NCBI GenBank assembly: GCA_046542255.1
Contig: JBKHBT010000004.1
Coordinates: 1 to 64,000 of the forward strand
Origin: JBKHBT01 sp046542255
GTDB lineage: Bacteria > UBP14 > UBA6098 > JBKHBT01
Direction: 5' to 3'
DNA length: 64,000 nucleotides
A program made the position numbers and the translations under genes. Position 1 is the stretch's first letter. Each line of letters opens with the position of its first letter. Shown here in pieces: positions 49,621 to 60,500 of this stretch. The notes beneath the pieces were generated by a model. It was not told where the DNA came from and ran no database searches. It worked only from the letters and a program-made list of their open reading frames with translations.

Positions 49621-50612
49621 TTTTTAGGTGGATTGTTTCTAAAATCTATTTTATGTTTATCCGGATTCGCCAATTTATATATAGTAAAGGCATCAAAAAG
49701 CGATACGAATCTCGATTACCGGTTGCCTCGATCGGCAGTATCGAATTTGGCGGTACAGGGAAGACACCTATGGCGTATTATATCATCGAATATTTACAAA
49801 AGATGGGTTTTACGCCAATTTTGCTTAGTCGCGGTTATGGCCGCATGAAATCCGAGCAGGTGATAGCAAGAGGGCGCATTAAAAACGGAAGCCACAAAGA
49901 TTTCGGTGATGAACCATATATGATAAATCAAAAGACGGCCTGTGATATGATAATCCATAAAGACCGCGCCGCATCGGCAAAAATTGCAGAAACGATGAAT
50001 ATAGAAAAGCCGGTATTGGTTCTCGATGATGGCTTTCAATACATGAAACTAATCGCTGATATCGACATAATTCTTTTGACAGGCGGGACAAGTATTAAAG
50101 AACGTAAGATGTTTCCATTCAAGGATAAAGAGGGATATTCCATGACATTTCGAGATAGCCCTAATCGGCTTAAGGAAGCCGATTTTATATTCATGAAGGA
50201 TGAGAGAATCGATGATATAGATGATTTCTCTGATGCGGCAAAATATATTTTTAGCTATCGGGTGAATAACGATGCCGCATTTGATAAGGTTGTCCTTCTT
50301 TCTGCGATAGCTCGGAATGAACGTTTTTACGAAACGGCCAGCCAGTTTGATTGCGAGATCATCGAGCACTTTAAATTCAAGGATCATCATAATTATGAGC
50401 CAGGTGAACTTTCTTCGATCATTGCTTTTGCTTCGGGCCATAATTGCGATGCAATTTTGACTACCGAAAAGGATTATTATAGAATACCTACCGAATTCCT
50501 TACCAAATTCAAGTTTATTCCGATAAGGATTGTCATCGAAATCGAAAATGAGAATGATTTCATCGATAAATTTACCAAAAAGCTTGAGGGAAATTTGGAG
50601 ATACTGTTTTGA
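49617..50612 (+). CDS. lpxK: Tetraacyldisaccharide 4'-kinase LpxK
   Basis: 331 residues. It adds the 4'-phosphate of lipid A using ATP. The family start RYESRLPVASIGSIEFGGTGKTP, given here as RLPVASIGSIEFGGTGKTP, contains the P-loop (about 45-51). VLVLDDGFQYMKLIADIDIIL is the conserved DDGFQ motif, and TEKDYYRI follows in the C-terminal domain. Its presence shows that the cell makes lipid A. It ends in a TTGA overlap with the next gene. Confidence 0.95.
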   Translation: MIFRWIVSKIYFMFIRIRQFIYSKGIKKRYESRLPVASIGSIEFGGTGKTPMAYYIIEYLQKMGFTPILLSRGYGRMKSEQVIARGRIKNGSHKDFGDEPYMINQKTACDMIIHKDRAASAKIAETMNIEKPVLVLDDGFQYMKLIADIDIILLTGGTSIKERKMFPFKDKEGYSMTFRDSPNRLKEADFIFMKDERIDDIDDFSDAAKYIFSYRVNNDAAFDKVVLLSAIARNERFYETASQFDCEIIEHFKFKDHHNYEPGELSSIIAFASGHNCDAILTTEKDYYRIPTEFLTKFKFIPIRIVIEIENENDFIDKFTKKLEGNLEILF

Positions 50613-51829
50613 GAATTCTTTTTGCAAATACCTTGCATTTCCGACATGGCGGGCCTTCGGTGCATACATTCGACCTTGTGGAGCTTTTAAGAAATGCGGG
50701 GCATTCGGCTGAGATATTCTCTATGAAGCATGAAAGAAACCTGGAATCTGAGATCGCTGAATATTTTCCGAGCAAGATAGACTATCCAGCATTACTCGAG
50801 GAAGGTGGCCTGAAGAATTCTCTGAAAGTACTATCCAGAACTTTTTATAGCCGTGAATCTCAAAAAAACTTTGAAGCATTACTAGATCATTATAAACCCG
50901 ATATCGTACATTTGCAAAACTATCTTCATCATCTTACGCCATCTATTATCCGGCCTGCCAGAAAACGGGGCATTCCGGTATTCTGGACATTGCATGATTC
51001 TGTTCTTGTCTGTCCAAATACTAATCTTTTCAATGATCGCCTTCATGGGCCATGCACCAAATGCGATTCAACTTTCAAAAGGCTGATTAATCCAATAATC
51101 AATAAATGCAAAAAAGATTCTCGGGCAGCATCTTTCATAGCTTCATTAGAAGCATTGTCTTTTCAAATAATCGGACTTGAGAAAATGATTGATTTTTTTA
51201 TATCACCCAGTAAATTTCTAATAGGCCAGTTAAATAAGATGGGTTTTCAGCGCAGGAATATTTATTATATTCCAAATTTTTCTAATTTCCCATCAAAAGA
51301 TACACCGATTGGAGATTATGTCCTCTATTTTGGCCGAATTGAAAATGCAAAGGGTATTTTTGACCTTATTGAAGCTGTGGAGAGTATTCAGAATGATATC
51401 TCTCTTATAATTGCAGGTGGCGGCTCGAAGCAAGGAGAAATTATCGAATCTGATAGAATACATTATATTGGGCATCTTGGCAAAGATGAATTAATCGATG
51501 CAATATCGAATTCGAGATTTACTGTGATGCCATCCATTTGCTATGAAAATGCACCGCTTACAGTGGCTGAATCGATGCTTCTTTCCAAGCCGGTAATAGG
51601 TTCTGATATCGGTGGTATTCCCGAGCTTATATCTCATGGTGAAACGGGATATATTTTCGAGCCAGGTAATACAAAAGAGCTTTCTGGATATATCAAAAAA
51701 CTCTGGAATAGCCCGAATTTGGTTAAAAGAATGGGAAAGCGGGGAAGGACTATCGCGTCAGTGAGACATTCGCCACAAAAATATCTGAATGAATTAATGA
51801 AATTATATAAAAATTCGAGGGAGAAATAG
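50609..51829 (+). CDS. Family 4 glycosyltransferase
   Basis: 406 residues, GT-B fold. The N-terminal domain begins MRILFANTLHFRHGGPSVHT, and the C-terminal domain has YFGRIENAKGIFDLIEAV and the EX7E motif in CYENAPLTVAESMLLSKPVI. The sugar and acceptor are unknown; an LPS core or O-glycan is likely from context. The start is a TTG at 50609 (TTGAGAATT) with GGAG 8 nt upstream; it overlaps the lpxK stop. Confidence 0.88.
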   Translation: MRILFANTLHFRHGGPSVHTFDLVELLRNAGHSAEIFSMKHERNLESEIAEYFPSKIDYPALLEEGGLKNSLKVLSRTFYSRESQKNFEALLDHYKPDIVHLQNYLHHLTPSIIRPARKRGIPVFWTLHDSVLVCPNTNLFNDRLHGPCTKCDSTFKRLINPIINKCKKDSRAASFIASLEALSFQIIGLEKMIDFFISPSKFLIGQLNKMGFQRRNIYYIPNFSNFPSKDTPIGDYVLYFGRIENAKGIFDLIEAVESIQNDISLIIAGGGSKQGEIIESDRIHYIGHLGKDELIDAISNSRFTVMPSICYENAPLTVAESMLLSKPVIGSDIGGIPELISHGETGYIFEPGNTKELSGYIKKLWNSPNLVKRMGKRGRTIASVRHSPQKYLNELMKLYKNSREK

Positions 51830-52683
51830 TGAAAATACTAATGACTGGCTCGGAAGGAATGCTGGGCTCGGATATAATCGAAATATTGAAAAAAGAACAT
51901 CAGGTAATCGGATTTGATAAAGAGCAATTGGATATAACTGATCGCTCAGCTTTGGAAGCGGCTTTCAATATGCATCAGCCAGAACTGGTACTACACCTTG
52001 CAGCCCTTACTGATTTGGATTATTGCGAGCGCAATCCAGTCGATGCTTTCAAAGTCAATACCGAGGCAACTGCCGATATTGCCGAGCTTTGCGCACTTCA
52101 TGGCAGCAATATGATATATATAAGCACAAGCGGAGTCTTTCAGGGTAATCGCAAAAAGCCTTATTCCGAAGATGATATACCAAACCCGGTGAGTATTTAT
52201 GGGCAGAGTAAATATAATGGCGAAAAAGAGGTCAGGCGATTTCTCGATGACGACTCATGGCTTATTCTAAGAGCTGGCTGGCTCTTTGGAGGCGGCAATC
52301 GAGATAAAAAATTCGTTGGTAAAATGTATAAGCTTATGAAAAAACTCGATGAAGTAAAAGTAGTCGATGATATATATGGAAGCCCTGTCTATACTAAAGA
52401 TTTTGGTGAAACGATACAATTTTTGATTGCGAAAAAGGCTTCTGGTCTTTATCATATAGTCAATGAGGGAATCGTTTCAAGATATGAAATCGCCCTCGAG
52501 ATGAAAAGTATTGTAGGCTTCGATACTAAGACGCAAAGAGCATCAGCGGACGAATTCCCTGCCGTTGCTCCAAGGCCTCCTATGGAAGGAATCGTCAGCC
52601 ATAACCTGAAGGAAAGGTATGAATACAGGCTTCGAAACTGGAAAGAAGCACTCGGAGAATATTTAAAAAGACTGGATAAATAA
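51829..52683 (+). CDS. rfbD: RmlD-like dTDP-4-dehydrorhamnose reductase family protein
   Basis: 284 residues, a short-chain NAD(P)-dependent reductase of the RmlD substrate-binding family. The N-terminal Rossmann motif is GSEGMLGSDI (G7-G10-G13 spacing), with ISTSGVFQG and YGQSKYNGEKEV supplying the catalytic Ser/Thr-Tyr-Lys. The start is GTG 51829 after GGGAG. RmlA, RmlB and RmlC are not in the window, so the exact sugar is uncertain. It is co-transcribed with the glycosyltransferase. Confidence 0.82.
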   Translation: MKILMTGSEGMLGSDIIEILKKEHQVIGFDKEQLDITDRSALEAAFNMHQPELVLHLAALTDLDYCERNPVDAFKVNTEATADIAELCALHGSNMIYISTSGVFQGNRKKPYSEDDIPNPVSIYGQSKYNGEKEVRRFLDDDSWLILRAGWLFGGGNRDKKFVGKMYKLMKKLDEVKVVDDIYGSPVYTKDFGETIQFLIAKKASGLYHIVNEGIVSRYEIALEMKSIVGFDTKTQRASADEFPAVAPRPPMEGIVSHNLKERYEYRLRNWKEALGEYLKRLDK

Positions 52684-52686
52684 TTT

Positions 52687-54201
52687 ATGAAAAATAATAT
52701 TATCAATTCTGTACTTTTGATATTAATAATTTCTATTGCTATTTCAAGCGACAATGAAGGATTGACTTTTATGCAGAATAGCATTGTTAATCGGCTATCC
52801 CATCAATTTGAAATTCGTTCTGATATATTTCGCCCTACCGATGAGCCTGCTCCTTTCGAAGAGATTGAAAAAAACATTGAAGCTATGGACTCTATCGACG
52901 ATAATAATCGAATGTGGTTGGATTTTGCGAAAGAAAAGATGAATATTTACCCAAATAAGGATGATGAAATGGCAATCTGGCTGGAACCGGGTTTTTGGGG
53001 AGTGGCCAATGATAAAGATAGGAAGGATACATATTTCTGGGGCCGATTCGGAAGCGCATTTCAAAAAGGTATGGTAACAATGCAAGGCGTGTATGATGTC
53101 GATTTTGGCCTAATCGATGATTCTACTTATACAGGTTTCAAATGGGATGGCAAATCCGGAAGCCTGGGGCAGAGCTATATTGCTTTCTCAAAACCAGAAT
53201 GGCGTTTTTTATTAGGCAATGATTATATTCATTGGGGTAGAGGCCTTCTTTTTAATAAGAATATGAAAACGATGCCAATGCTGCAGTACAGAATAGATTT
53301 TTGGGATAGGCTAAGAATCAGCTATATGCATGGTAAACTGGATAGGTTTATATTTCCAAAGCCCTATATAGATCCAGGTGTGCATAATACAATATATATA
53401 GAACGTTATCTTGCCGGCCATAAAGCCGAATTATATTTCGATAAGTTTTCTTTGTATTTTATCGAGAGTGTTGTCTATGGTGGTGAATCTCGCCCACCAG
53501 AGCCCCATTACATTCTTCCTATAACATGGATGCACGGCGAACAGCTTAATAGTGGTATCGATGATAATACTTTTATTTCTGCCGGTGGCAAGCTTAATTT
53601 GAATAATTTTCTTTTCGAGGCCGAGTTTATGATCGATGATTATCAATACGAGAAAGAGTCTATCGGCGACCAGGAGCCCAACGAACTGGGCTTAAGTGTT
53701 TATGGCGAATATGCTGATGAACTTTTTGGAAAGTGGATAAATTATTCTGTTTTATACGAAGGCATTACTAATCGAACCTACAATCAAAGATTTGAAACAA
53801 ATCGCTATCTTTATAAAAATAAACCGATCGGTTCTCAGATCGGAAACGATGCAGACATTATAAGAATTAGAGTCGATTATTGGTATAGTCCATTTTGTAT
53901 ATTTTCCTTGACAGAAGAGTTTGGCCGTCAAGGAGAAGGCGGTATATATAATGACTGGGATAGCCCCTGGGATACAGATTCATCTATGACATATACAGAG
54001 CCATTTCCGACGGGTATTATTGAAAAGCGTCAGACAACAAGACTCGATATATTCGGATTCTGGAATAATCATCTCAATTACAATCTTTTTTTCTCATATT
54101 CCGACTTTAAAAATTTTAATAATATAAAAAATAAAAAAGATTCAAACTGGGAAATTGGATTTGATATAAAATACAATTTTCACTATGGTTACGGCGGTTA
54201 A
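52687..54201 (+). CDS. Predicted outer-membrane beta-barrel, possibly Wzi-like
   Basis: 504 residues. A signal peptide (about 1-20) is followed by a repetitive alternation of amphipathic strands (for example TYFWGRFGSAFQKGMVTMQG and SLGQSYIAFSKPEWRFLLGN) typical of outer-membrane barrels. A conserved-looking GNDYIHWGRGLLF and the downstream RIDFWDRLRISYMHGK resemble the capsule-assembly Wzi family. It follows the LPS/glycan genes by 3 bp, so it probably helps export or anchor a surface glycan. The family assignment is from memory and weak. Confidence 0.6.
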   Translation: MKNNIINSVLLILIISIAISSDNEGLTFMQNSIVNRLSHQFEIRSDIFRPTDEPAPFEEIEKNIEAMDSIDDNNRMWLDFAKEKMNIYPNKDDEMAIWLEPGFWGVANDKDRKDTYFWGRFGSAFQKGMVTMQGVYDVDFGLIDDSTYTGFKWDGKSGSLGQSYIAFSKPEWRFLLGNDYIHWGRGLLFNKNMKTMPMLQYRIDFWDRLRISYMHGKLDRFIFPKPYIDPGVHNTIYIERYLAGHKAELYFDKFSLYFIESVVYGGESRPPEPHYILPITWMHGEQLNSGIDDNTFISAGGKLNLNNFLFEAEFMIDDYQYEKESIGDQEPNELGLSVYGEYADELFGKWINYSVLYEGITNRTYNQRFETNRYLYKNKPIGSQIGNDADIIRIRVDYWYSPFCIFSLTEEFGRQGEGGIYNDWDSPWDTDSSMTYTEPFPTGIIEKRQTTRLDIFGFWNNHLNYNLFFSYSDFKNFNNIKNKKDSNWEIGFDIKYNFHYGYGG

Positions 54202-54267
54202 TCATGATAATTTTTATCCAAAATGACAGAAAAATTACTCTTTATGCCTATATAACAAGGATTTTAG

Positions 54268-54295
54268 TTGACAAAGCTTAATATATCAATATAAT
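54268..54295 (+). promoter_or_regulatory. Upstream promoter P1 of the giant secreted protein gene
   Basis: Perfect TTGACA (54268-54273) and perfect TATAAT (54290-54295) are separated by 16 nt. It would give an approximately 240-nt leader before the GTG at 54540. The 338-bp gap 54202-54539 otherwise holds P2 and two small chance reading frames. Confidence 0.6.
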
Positions 54296-54408
54296 TAGTT
54301 AATGATAAGTTGTTTTTTAACATGTTTTTAGAGCAATTAGAAAAAGGAGAAAAAATAAAATTGGAGCTTTTTTTGGTATTTGATTTGATATTAAACACAA
54401 AAAAGGAC

Positions 54409-54437
54409 TTGACAGAGCAATGAGGCTACTCTATTTT
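54409..54437 (+). promoter_or_regulatory. Downstream promoter P2 of the giant secreted protein gene
   Basis: Perfect TTGACA (54409-54414) and TATTTT (54432-54437) have an ideal 17-nt spacer. It gives an approximately 95-nt leader before the GTG at 54540. Two good promoters in tandem suggest strong expression. Confidence 0.6.
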
Positions 54438-54539
54438 TAGCCAAACTTTATAGTGTTGGAGCAAAAGAAATGCTTCATTGTGTATTAATGAAAAATGGGT
54501 GTGAAAACGAAAAGAACAAAAATAAAGGAGGTTACAAAA

Positions 54540-57500
54540 GTGAAACCCAATAGCCGAAAGGAGACAAGCGCTATGGGAAACAGGCTAGTAATAGCTGTTT
54601 TGTTAGGGCTTCTGCTTTTTTCTGCCGTATCATTCGGTCAGGATTGGCAGTACGCTAACGTTTTTAATCTCGTAGAGGAGGGCTATGGACCGTGGATTCC
54701 AAGTTGGTATACCACGAGTTACGGACGTGTAGATTCCTACACACCGAGTACCCCTAGTCTGCGAACTGCCACAATGCGTACAGCAGATGGCAGAGATGAA
54801 CGACCTGTTCCTTTGAACCATGATCAGACAGTATTGCGTTTTGATCTTCTTAGCTCGACTGACGATTTCTTCCTTAAGGGTGTTACAGTCACTCTTATTG
54901 GAAGTCCGGATTTCGATCCTAATGAAGATTTGGCACCAATACATCCTGATACTGCAAAAACTCTTTTCTGTGTTGATGACACAGTAAAGAGTTTTTATAC
55001 AGGATTCCAGTTCTATGTAGAAAAAGGTGAACTGGCTGGTTCAAACGTTGATAGTCTCGATACAGTAGATATCGAAGACATGCCGACACCATTACAGTTT
55101 ATCGATGATACTCTGATGGCCGGCACACCGCCTACAGAAAGAATATATCCAGCAGCACAAAGCTGGGAAGATGTTACCGGTACATTTGCTGGTACCTATC
55201 CAGCAGGCTGGAAAGTCTGGCAGGCACAAATTAACTTCAGAAGACACATTGAGATCAGGAATGAAGCTGATATCGATCCTGCTTATGGATTACCATTCCT
55301 TAGAATGTGGGTTTTGATGAAACCCATAGGCTGCCACGAATGTATTCCGAGCAGCAATGATGGTGGATTCATAGAGGGTCTTTCAAATCGGGACTCATTC
55401 TATGTTCAAATTCATGAAACAAATGATCTTCATGTATACGATGTTCTCGGCGTTGATGATGCATCTGGTTTAGAGATCATCAGAGATGTTGAGCTTCCAA
55501 TTGGAAGAACTGAAGTACGATGGGATACACCAGATCCTGATCCAGCAGATGCATCTCGTTGGGCATCATCTGGAATGCTTATTGGTGGAGATACAATTCC
55601 GCCATTCATTACAGACCTAATTCCACGTAATGAAAACCCGACTAATGGCGATGAAACCGATCAAGGTGGACTCACCGGTTGTGATGAGATTGGCGATGAG
55701 ATCTGGACTGCAGACTCTACGCAGCCAATTTCCTTCGTAGCTTATGACAAATCGACATGTATCGATTCAGTATTTGTCGAGTTAAGGCATATTAATGACG
55801 GCATCCCGACTTATTTCCCAAGAAGAGTCGACTCTATATACTTCCGCAGTCAGCTTGCATCATCTGCCGATATTGAAAACGGCGGAGCAGGCCAGCCATG
55901 GGAAGTTAGTGTCAGGCCTTATGGTGGCTCATGGTCCCCATGGGAAGAAGTTTTTGATGTTGCCAGCGAATTCGAAGTAGTGCAATCAGGCATGTGTGCA
56001 GATGGCTATTGTGGTCATGATACTTTCTTTATCGATGTTGGAAGAGATATTGACAATCATTATCTTCCTCCGTTTATCGATGGTGCACATATCGAGGTAA
56101 CTGTCAGAGCATTCAATAGAAACTACAATGTTGGTAGCTCCTGGGCACATAGTGAGCCTTATGCTTATGATGCCTATCAGGATACCACCTGGGATTTCTA
56201 TGTAGATCTTTCTGGCCCGAATGCTGAGCTTGTTTGTCCGGGTACATCCGATGACAATCTCACCGAAGAATTCTACGGTGGCGCAGCAGGCTGGAGACAG
56301 GATTATATCGAAGGCGAGAATATCGACTGGAGATGGATATCCGATAGTTTACCATTAGTTCAAGTACATTTATATGATGACTATGAAAATGTCCATGACG
56401 AAACAAATCATGGTGATGCTTTCCCATATTGGACAGGAGCAGAAGGCGGATGTGGAATCAATGAAAGAGATTTCGAATTTGCTTTCGTCGTTAATCGTCT
56501 AGTATGTGATGACATTAGTCATTCTTATATAACAGATACCTTTGTCGTTGACCAGACCGATTTGAACCAGGGTTGCTGGTTTGATGAGCATGTCAATGGC
56601 GAAGAAGGTCATATGTGGATAAATTTCGAAGATCTCGAAACATATAGGACCGACCTCACCGGCACAATGCTCGATGGAGATCCAATTCTTCCATTTAGAA
56701 GCGGTGACGTTCTTGAAATCCACCAGACAGAGCTATTTGATGATCCCGACTATGGTCAGGGAACATTCAGATATGATGTTTATGGTTGGTTCCATACAGG
56801 CCCAGCCGACTTAGAAGTTGGCGGAAGCTATGGAATTGCAGAAGCACCAGATCCAAACTATGGTGTACAGAATAGAAGAGAAGTACAGGGCGATAGGCAT
56901 ATTCCTGTCGATGACCAAGCTGCTGCTATTTATGGCGTAACAGCTAGAAGAGATACCCTTGGTATCCTAAGAATCGACCTCGAAGGCCCGGTTGCTCCAG
57001 ATACATTCTTCTACCCACCGCATGGTTGGGTTACTTCTGATACGCTTCAGGTAATCACAGTCGATCTTTATGATCAAATTGGTTGCCCTTTAATCGATCA
57101 GAATCTTTCTGATGAAACAGACCATATACTTGACCAGTATGTTTCTGGTATTTATGGCGCAAGCTCCGATGAAAACTCCAGACTCGCAATTAACCTGGTG
57201 GTTAAGAGCGCATCTGGCGATCACCATCCAGAATATGTCGAATTCCCGGGAAGGCCTTGGGAAGGACGTACATGGTATGTTCCTGGTTGGACAACAAATT
57301 GCTTGAGTCAGCCACATCATATCGAGAAGATTAATGAACGCTGGGGAACAAGGCTAACGTTTGCTCCGAGACAGCATGCGCCTTTCCGCAGTGGTGATAA
57401 GGTCTGTGTTACAGTTTATGCATGGGACAATGCAGTTACAGACTGTGACTACGACACTATGTTTACTACAGACTTAACATGCGCAGACGGATCAACCTGG

Positions 57501-60500
57501 CATACAGTTGAGAACTGGATTCCAGGCCGCAACTGGGCTGATGACGATTGGACTACCGACCCACTAGAGAGGACTCATGACGAAGTCGCGAGATTCTGCT
57601 TCTATGTCGATATTACTCCACCGAAATTAGTCGATAGCAAGATTTATCCGCTTTGCGATGATACAATGACCTTCACCATCCGCGATACATCCGAAGTTAT
57701 CAGCACAACATTCTGCGATGAATGGATTGCTGGTATCGGCGCAGCCGACCTTCGTATGTGGGTTTATGATGATGAAGATACAATGCCAGGCATCCATGAC
57801 GATTTCTTATTCTTCAATGACTTAGTACCGGCCGTTCCGACTGGTGCTGTCCAGGTAGACACGACTCACAATATTGTTGGCCGTGAAAATCGTTATATGT
57901 ATGCCCGTATGGACTTTGGTGCCGATCCTGCACGTGAAGGAATCATCAAAGTATGGAAAGATTGTAATGCTAACTCCTGCCACGTACTCGAGCCAGATGA
58001 CAGCGTAGTCGTTGAGATCTGGGCCGGCGATAATCCGAATGTACCTTGGTATGCAGCAACTCAGAGACCTGAGTCCGAAGCTGGTTATCATGCAAGGAAT
58101 ACACATTCCACAGCGCCGACACAGTACTGGTGGTGGCATTATTATGTACCTGGATTCCCGATCTCTGCAGGAGACGAATACTGGATTCCATGTCCAGCAA
58201 CTTCCTGGAGACGCGGAAACCACGCTTATACCGACCTCGACCACACAGAAGATGGCCTTGGCTGGGAAAACCATGTTTACTACAACTGGGAAAACCCGAA
58301 CTGGGATAAGATTCACCAGGAAGAGTTTATTGTCCAGTCCGAAGTATGGTTAAAACAGGTACAGTGGTTTAATGACAGTGCCTGGATGAAATATCGTTCT
58401 GCATTGCAGTACAATTATCCTCCAGACCTTCATGGTAAATATACCACATTATGGGCAATTCCTGACACAACAGAAGCAGCAGACTTCTATAGTGAGATGG
58501 AATCCATGGATCCATATCTTGGAACCTATGCACGTGATCTTCAGTTCATCGAAGCTGAAATCTATACATGCACAGACAGCATCATCTGGGAAGCTTTCTG
58601 GGAGAGCACGCCTCATGACGATACAATCACCTGGAGAACCCCGAGAGTCGAACTTAAGCTCTGGGATTCCGAAGGCGAACTCGTATGGGAATACGTCCAC
58701 CATGAAGACTATGACTTCATAGGCGGCGAACATTGCGATCCTTGCTTCCTCGAATACGAAGCCACAAGAGACTGCTGCAAAGACGGCGGAATCATGAGAA
58801 TCGGACCTATCGAGATGATTCATCCGTGGCTTGAAGAAGTTCGCCAGGACTCCGTACCAGAGAGTGAACTTCACCCAGACAATGAAGCCTATGTCATTAC
58901 AGATGGCGAAGGCGAACCTGTCACAGATGACGAAGGCGAAATACTTTACACAGTTTATGGTTACCAGCACGGTGACCAGCTAGAAGTAACATTCGGCTTC
59001 GCATCAAGAACACCAAATATGTTCACAGATTCTTCTGATATTCATAATTATAATGAGTATCACTGGTTCTATGATATAGATATGCAGGCACCGACTGCAA
59101 GATTCCGCAGACTCGAAGGAACACGTGGATATGCAGAAGTTGACTGTGAAATGATGCATGTGGATAATAATGAAGTCCGCATCAGACTCGAAGACATTGC
59201 AGACGGCGATGTTGGCCTACATCCAGGCGGCACAGATGCTGACTGGGCAAGCACCTATCCTATCCCGATACTCAAAGAAGGTACCGACCTTGTTAAGTAT
59301 ATGTGGGGAACAGGTGATGATGAGCCTGCAGGACTCGAATATGCAACTTCGACACATTATATCTATCAGAATGAGTCTCACGTTGTTCAGAACTGTGCAG
59401 AGGAAGATTCACTTGCAAGAGCTTATACTTTTGCAACACCGATCACCATGTACAGTGGCCTTGAAGACGGAGATCCTCCAACTGTTTTAGATAGAACAAT
59501 CGAACAAGACAGTATCATGATTGCTGATTCGCTTTATGTCGAAGCAGTTATTCAGGACCGTCTTGGTAATGAACAATATCTCAGGTCCAATAATCTTGGA
59601 CTCGACAATGGCTTACCAGAAGTCAAGGGCTTTGCCTTTGCATCCTTCGATCCTGAACTCGATGAGTTCAATAACTGGGATGAAGACTTTGCACTCTTAC
59701 CATGGGAAGTCCCTGATCAGGAATCGCTCGTAGGTGTTTATAACTTCGGCGAAGTCTGCACAGTATTTGTCAGAATATGGTTCAATGACAATATGGACAT
59801 GCGTCTTGCAGATACACATACCGGCCATATCGTTAGATTCCAGCCAGATGGTTGGACTCACTGGTTCCCGGTAATTCCGATAGACACAGAACTACATCCT
59901 TCTCTCGGAATGTATCCGCTTGCACAGAGATATGTTGATTATGCTTATGGCGATGACTATGGTGCTGGCACACTTCTCAGATCTGTTGATGGAGAAGATG
60001 GTGAGATCACCGAAGCTGGCGAAGCTGAAATGCTCGACAATGGTTGGAACTCCGACCGCGAGTGGATTGGTTATATGGTTATTGCTGGCGATGACATGAT
60101 GGATGGTATTGGCAAAATCAGAGTCCAAGGCTTTGATGACAATGCTGGTAACACCATGCTCGCACGTGACTTCAACTTCAGAATTGAATCTCAGTATATC
60201 GATCCTTGCATGATCTGGCCAGACATGGACAGACTCGACACCGAGCCTATCGATCCATGGACAGGCGAAACAGATGATGAGCTTGTTGTAACAGGTTATG
60301 ATATAGGTGATTACTTCTGCAGCTATGAGCCGCATGAAGATTGCTATCCTATCGTTTCCGACTGCTTCGATCGTACAATCACCGACAGTGTCGTATTCGA
60401 ATTCTGGTGGGATGATTCTATGATGACCGTAGAAGACATGTACGAGAGAATCGATACTATTGAAATAGATCCCGATTCAACAGTACATGATACAGTTTGG

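Noticed and set aside
54322..54424. 33-codon reading frame between the two promoters of the giant gene
   Set aside because: No ribosome binding site, no similarity to anything recognised, and it spans the -35 of P2; most likely chance.
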